Shown: positions 59,879 to 64,000 of the stretch, piece after piece | Layout of the letters: every line of letters starts with the position of its first letter | How positions within the stretch are numbered: position 1 is the first letter of the stretch | Assembly (NCBI GenBank): GCA_021186555.1 | Contig: JAJKFL010000042.1 | Location: 17,522,521 to 17,586,520 of the forward strand | DNA length: 64,000 bases | Direction: 5' to 3' | DNA from: Reticulitermes speratus | Taxonomy: Eukaryota; Arthropoda; Insecta; Blattodea; Rhinotermitidae | Program-made: the position numbers and the translations under genes | The notes under the pieces: generated by a model | The model's input: the letters and a program-made list of their open reading frames with translations, nothing else | Told to the model about the DNA's origin: nothing | Databases searched by the model: none

Positions 59879-60749
59879 ACTCATCGTTTCAAATCACACA
59901 CTTTTACACCAACTGGTACAATTGTTTACATAGTAAAACATGAATTCTTTACAATCGTGCATATACACTGGTTAAAACAAATAAAAGGTGAAAAATGTAG
60001 TTGTTGGTTGTTTCAAGTCTTACATTGGTTAAAATGTTAAAAGTTGAATAAAAGTTGAGTAATCTGTGTTGTTTTGATATCCTGTTTTTTCGGAGTTGGT
60101 TGCCTGTTAGGTGGTGAGAACAGTATTCTCACCAGGCGTTACCCGAATGCAAGTCAGAAGCGTTAACGGTTAATCCAACTTGCTCGATACTTTATATACG
60201 AAAGGCTTTATAGTTAAAAACACGGAAGTCCTGACTCAGTTCAACAACCGCAGCTGGAGCTACTAGTGGTTTTCCTCGGTGTTTTTGCACTGTCAATGCG
60301 AAAGAAGACTCAGCGGTACGAAATTAACAGCTACTTGCAGCTCCTAGCGTAAATACAAAAATTAACGAATATGCTAGTGACCTATTTCTTGAAACTGGTT
60401 TCCATTCCAGTCAGTAGTTTCGATGTGCCCTGAGGAATAGTCCAGTATGTCGGAAGAATAGTCTTGTCATGTTGTCTACGTAACCGGAGTTGCTAAACAG
60501 AGCCATCAAACCGTACTTATCTAGCCTCGAGTTGACGGAGTGTGAGGAGTTAACAAAGCACAGGCTCTCATGTATGAACTAGTTTTATTTACGTTATAAT
60601 ACCGCAGTGCTTGTATTGTGACAAAATTCTGTCCTGGCACAATAGGCCTATGCCATAAATATCACGGAGCAGAGTCCTTCCTGGGAAGCTGAGAGTCGCT
60701 CAGCCGGTTAATAAATTCGCTTCCCGAAGTCTGAGTATAAATTGTTCAT
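59879..60749. other. No recognised feature
   Basis: Nothing coding was identified; possibly part of a Penelope-type terminal repeat at its left edge. Confidence 0.4.
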
Positions 60750-61322
60750 ATGAAACCGCAAGTGACTGGGCTAGTTTTATTCAATTCGCATAAATCCAAA
60801 TTATTTAAGATCGAGTTTAATATTATCCCCCCTCTACTCCTGTGTCTATCGCCGATCTCTTTCCGTCGGGCTTTTGCGACCAAAATTTTGTATACATTTT
60901 ATACGCTCCCCGTGTGTGTTCTGTGTCCCACCCGTCTCACTTTTCCTGATTTGTTTAGCCTAATAATATCTGGTGAAAGTACAAATTATGAACATCCACG
61001 TTGTGCAATTTTCTCGAGCTTTTTGTTAAAATATTTCTCTCCGCACTTTGCGAGACGTGATCAGTCTGACGATCTAACCGTCAGGAGTTGCCCAGAAGTG
61101 TATTTTAAGATGTCATGCTGTACACATATTGTCTCAGATGTTAGATTTTTGAAGCGCGCTCATATTATCATCACGCCAGTTACTTTCCAGTGTTGCATAT
61201 TTTGCATTACCCTGCTCCAAATTTTATGCAGTTACTCCACTCCTATTTTTTATTTCTCATGGTTTCCGCAGACCTGGTGTTTATCGACTGAGGTTCTACA
61301 TAAGAAGATTACTGTTCCCTGA
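60750..61322 (+). CDS. Unrecognised open frame of 190 codons
   Basis: This is the longest open frame in the window outside the LINE. It starts MKPQVTGLVLFNSHKSKLFK and is rich in Phe, Leu, Ser and Cys with scattered hydrophobic stretches (SLIISG, CIFCITLLQILC), so membrane association is conceivable. I recognise no family. No promoter, splice sites or repeated copies support it. In a CpG-rich, GC-balanced region a chance open frame of this size is plausible. Confidence 0.15.
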   Translation: MKPQVTGLVLFNSHKSKLFKIEFNIIPPLLLCLSPISFRRAFATKILYTFYTLPVCVLCPTRLTFPDLFSLIISGESTNYEHPRCAIFSSFLLKYFSPHFARRDQSDDLTVRSCPEVYFKMSCCTHIVSDVRFLKRAHIIITPVTFQCCIFCITLLQILCSYSTPIFYFSWFPQTWCLSTEVLHKKITVP

Positions 61323-61359
61323 AATGTGACACCCAGCAGGCTGAAAGATAAGTGCCGAC

Positions 61360-61470
61360 ATTTCGGAGGAATACATTGTCACTATATTTTATCCTGGAGA
61401 TGGGTGGCAGGTTCCTCCGAAACGCCGGTTCTTATCTGCCAGAATGTACTGCGTCACCTTATTTTACTTA
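61360..61470 (+). repeat. Hairpin repeat with hammerhead-like half, related to 26895-27030
   Basis: acatttcggaggaat at the left is inverted relative to gttcctccgaaacgcc at the right. The right half reads cctggagatggg, aggttcct, ccgaaacg, a hammerhead-like layout. It is followed by a tgcgtcac segment as in the intronic copy. Confidence 0.5.
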
Positions 61471-61547
61471 TTCACTGTTGCCTGGAGACTAGGCCGGTCA
61501 GTAATATCGCCTTCATTATTCACAGTCGCCTCGTGGCTTCAATACTC

Positions 61548-61814
61548 TTTTTTTTTCCCCAGTGGCTCGACAGCCCCTTGGGGGCCTAGGCCGCCTCATT
61601 TTTTCGAGGCTTCACGATCACACTTTTTAGACACACCACACTCGGTAGGACTCCTCTGGACGAGGGACCAGCTCGTCGCAGAGACCTCTACCTGACAACA
61701 CACAACACTCACAAGAGACAGACATCCATGCCCTAGGCGGGATTCGAACCCACAATCCCAGTAAGCGAACGGCCGTAGACCCACGCCTTAGACCGCGCGG
61801 CCACTGGGATCGGC
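61548..61814 (-). mobile_element. Full-length tRNA-derived SINE, family 2
   Basis: 9-bp repeats tcaatactc flank it (61539-61547 and 61815-61823). Minus strand: A box gtggccgcgcggtctaaggc, B box gggttcgaatcccgc, then a body ending cccccaaggggctgtcgagc and poly-A (seen as poly-T at the left). Source of the truncated copies at 36867 and 37308. Confidence 0.95.
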
Positions 61815-61924
61815 TCAATACTCATAGTCTGCATTTTTAATAGGAGTGTATTTCGAGACAGAATTTTTTGTATATCAGCTCTGTGTTGCTTTTGAATTTC
61901 CTAGTGAAAATAATTAACCACCGA

Positions 61925-62260
61925 TGCGATTGGCACAGTGAGTGGTCAGGCTACGGGCTACACAACCGAGGAATCGTGTTTCGATTTCTGGCAGGGGCAA
62001 GGGCCTTTTTCTCTTCTCTGAAGCATCCAGACCGGCTCTGGGACCTATGCAGCTCCTATTCAGTGGGTACTAGGGGCTCTTTTTCTGGGGTAAAGAGACT
62101 GGGGCGTGAAGCAGACCACCCACCTTCTACAGCTGAGGTTAAGAATAAATGGAGCTGTACTTCCACTCCCCTGTATGCCCTCATGACGTACTGGGACAAC
62201 CTTGTCTTCACTTTAGCAGTGGTAAAGAGTCTTACAGTTGCCGGGTATCGAATTGGCCAA
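61925..62260 (+). mobile_element. tRNA-derived SINE, family 1
   Basis: Plus strand: ttggcacagtgagtggtcag (A-box region), a B-box-like gtgtttcgatttctgg, then ccagaccggctctgggacct, ggggtaaagagactgggg and gaggttaagaataaatggag. Same order as 51060-51327 in opposite orientation. Confidence 0.8.
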
Positions 62261-62269
62261 TTGACTTGA

Positions 62270-63224
62270 CTGTGAAGGATTTTGGTGCGTCTAGTTGAGT
62301 GGCGGGAAGAGGTTTCCCCGCCAAGATACTGTGTCCTTTCCTAGTCCAACCCATCCTAGACACATGTTCAGCCTATTGCAGCTTCCTTGATTTCGCCATT
62401 GTGACCAAATAACAGAGATATCCTATATGGAATGTGCAGAATTTTTCCCTTGTTTTCTTTTTATCGCTGTACTAGGAATGAATAAGTCTCTGCTCGTAAG
62501 CCACGCGTGATGTACGCCTTTGACCTTCTGGCTGACTACAGTAAGTAGTTTCTCTTTTCAAGGTTCTTCCTGCAGACACGTTTAGCACGCAGTTAATTTT
62601 CTCAGCCCAGTATCTACCTGGCTTAAAAGTAACCTGTGTGGTTATTAATGTGCAAACATCATCTTTTTCCTTACGTCCGAGGAAGTTATTGTAATTTGTA
62701 TTAAGGAGATGTACCCGGTTCGAAGCTCGACAGGAGTCCGGCTATCCTGACTGCAGTTTTTCGTGATTTTCTCAGACCGCCCTGGTAATAATGCTGGAAT
62801 AGTTCCTCAGTTTAGGCCTCTACTACTTTCTTCCACACACCAATTCATTATTCACTACTAATCTTAGCATTCAACCCTATGTGATATTATTATCTACTGT
62901 CAGCATTGTTAAATTGCCCATGAATGAACAAACCATCAAGTCTTATTTACCATCGAGGAAAAAACTCAGTCAATTTTTTTTTTTTTTACATATCAAGTTT
63001 ATACGTGTTGCATTTTAGAGAACAATTGATTTATTGTCAGTATGGGAGAAGTGATTGCTTGCAACCCGTCTTAGTTTATAGAAATTAAACTACGTATTTT
63101 GAATATGCACGTTCTTTGTTGAGGGCGGTTGTTGGTTTCGGAGATGAAAATATCCACCCCATTGTACATGAATGTTATGTACTTAGCTTAGTGAATCCGT
63201 AAAATTAAAGGTATAATTGTCCCT
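62270..63224. other. No recognised feature
   Basis: A small hairpin ggcgggaagaggtttccccgcc lies near 62300; otherwise nothing identified. Confidence 0.4.
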
Positions 63225-63478
63225 ATGTACACCATGAAGGCGTGTGGGGGAGTGGATGTATGGTTCCACTCATTTTTAAACTCTGGTGCTACATGGAGGG
63301 GAATGGTCAGCCTGCCCCGGCCGCTTTATTCCGGGGAAAAGAACCTCCGGAACCAATTGAATACGACGTTGGTTGGGCCCCAGATTCAAGGCCGGACGCT
63401 GGAAAGGGAATGAACCTCGAATCGCCGATTGTGCAGCCCGTAGCCCAGTCATTATACGGACTGTGCTATCTCAGCGCC
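63225..63478 (-). mobile_element. tRNA-derived SINE, family 1
   Basis: In reverse: body words ttccactcatttttaaactc, ccccggccgctttattccgg and ttggttgggccccag, then B-box region gaacctcgaatcgccg and a decayed A box near 63450. Same family as 51060-51327. Confidence 0.8.
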
Positions 63479-64000
63479 TCAGTAAACTGGGTATGTCAAA
63501 CTGGTTGGTGTGTGCGGCCAAAGTGAGCTAAGACTTTGAGGCTCGGCCGCAAAATTTTGAAAACAAATGGAGAGATTCACTACCATAAAAGTGCCAAGAT
63601 ACCATTAATGTCGTAAGCAGAAAAATCTTCTTTTATATCCAGATCTAAACTTTAAACAAGCAATCTCTGTGATATAATTCTCGGTCACGAAGAAGGTTAA
63701 CGATTCACACAGCCTTTTTTAAAATGTGCCCCAGTCGTATCATTTTGCCACACAGTACTTTCGTTAAACAATGACAATTGTGACTTTTCCTATAGGAGTT
63801 CCGTGCCTAAGAGTTAACCCTAAAAGTCCTCCAGTTATAACCGCGAATAAACGCTACAAGCTGAGCAGTAACCTCCACATATTCCTACGTGCTCTCATCC
63901 ACTGCTCTGGACTGGGGTTTAAAGATCTTATGCCCCAATCTTAATTAATCCCTCATACCATTTGCTGTGTCATTTTTAAGTTCAGCCACTGTGTTAATAG
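63479..64000. other. No recognised feature
   Basis: Nothing coding or repeated was identified up to the right edge. Confidence 0.4.

Noticed and set aside
61740-61812. A functional tRNA gene on the minus strand
   Set aside because: A and B boxes are present but the cloverleaf is not complete, and the sequence continues into a SINE body with flanking duplications.

Overview
The window is from an animal, almost certainly insect, genome. There are no bacterial-style gene blocks. One intron-rich gene on the minus strand (ten recognisable exons, 19151-45318) encodes the greater part of an ABC transporter of subfamily G, closest in pattern to the ABCG1/ABCG4 half-transporters. Almost everything else is transposable-element sequence. 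The mix (RTE/CR1-like and other non-LTR LINEs, a Penelope-like element, hAT MITEs, a pogo-like transposon, a mariner scrap, Jockey-type gag, tRNA-derived SINEs) fits a large insect genome; a cockroach or termite is my guess, and that part is inference.

Layout. 1-5041: AT-rich, gene-free. 5042-6677: an element bounded by inverted repeats, carrying a broken Jockey-type gag with zinc knuckles and a TATA/CCAAT-type promoter. 6727-7523: a foldback-type element with a 9-bp target duplication and a central 64-bp tandem repeat. 7567-12000: gene-free. 12.3-13.4 kb: a CpG-rich patch that may be a promoter or first exon. 13.6-15.1 kb: a LINE remnant. 15.2-16.8 kb: a hAT MITE, then a 520-bp palindrome. 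19.15-45.3 kb: the ABCG gene, whose introns hold two degenerate LINEs (both antisense to the gene), hAT MITEs, SINEs and a Penelope-like element. 45.3-64 kb: gene-poor, CpG-rich sequence packed with nested repeats, including a 2.6-kb pogo-like transposon, SINEs and three more palindromes.

The gene. All ten exons join in frame with GT-AG introns. The nucleotide-binding domain is complete from Walker A to the H-loop, followed by a six-helix membrane domain and a stop codon. The N-terminal exon(s), probably some 60-80 codons before Walker A, were not found and may lie beyond the right edge or in the 45.3-64 kb region.

Most interesting signal. Long palindromes (arms of about 92 to 250 bp) at 16.3, 47.5, 53.6 and 58.9 kb each carry a hammerhead-ribozyme-like core (CUGA-type box, a stem, then GAAAC) once in each arm. 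Two are flanked by perfect 12-13 bp target duplications, so they were inserted as units. The same motif flanks the Penelope-like element near 40 kb with the same left-minus/right-plus arrangement. I infer a family of short snap-back retroposons mobilised by or derived from Penelope-like elements.

The window also shows a sharp CpG change inside the first visible intron: 4 CpG in 28201-28800 against 23 in 37681-38280, by hand count. It probably marks the boundary between germline-methylated gene body and unmethylated upstream DNA.
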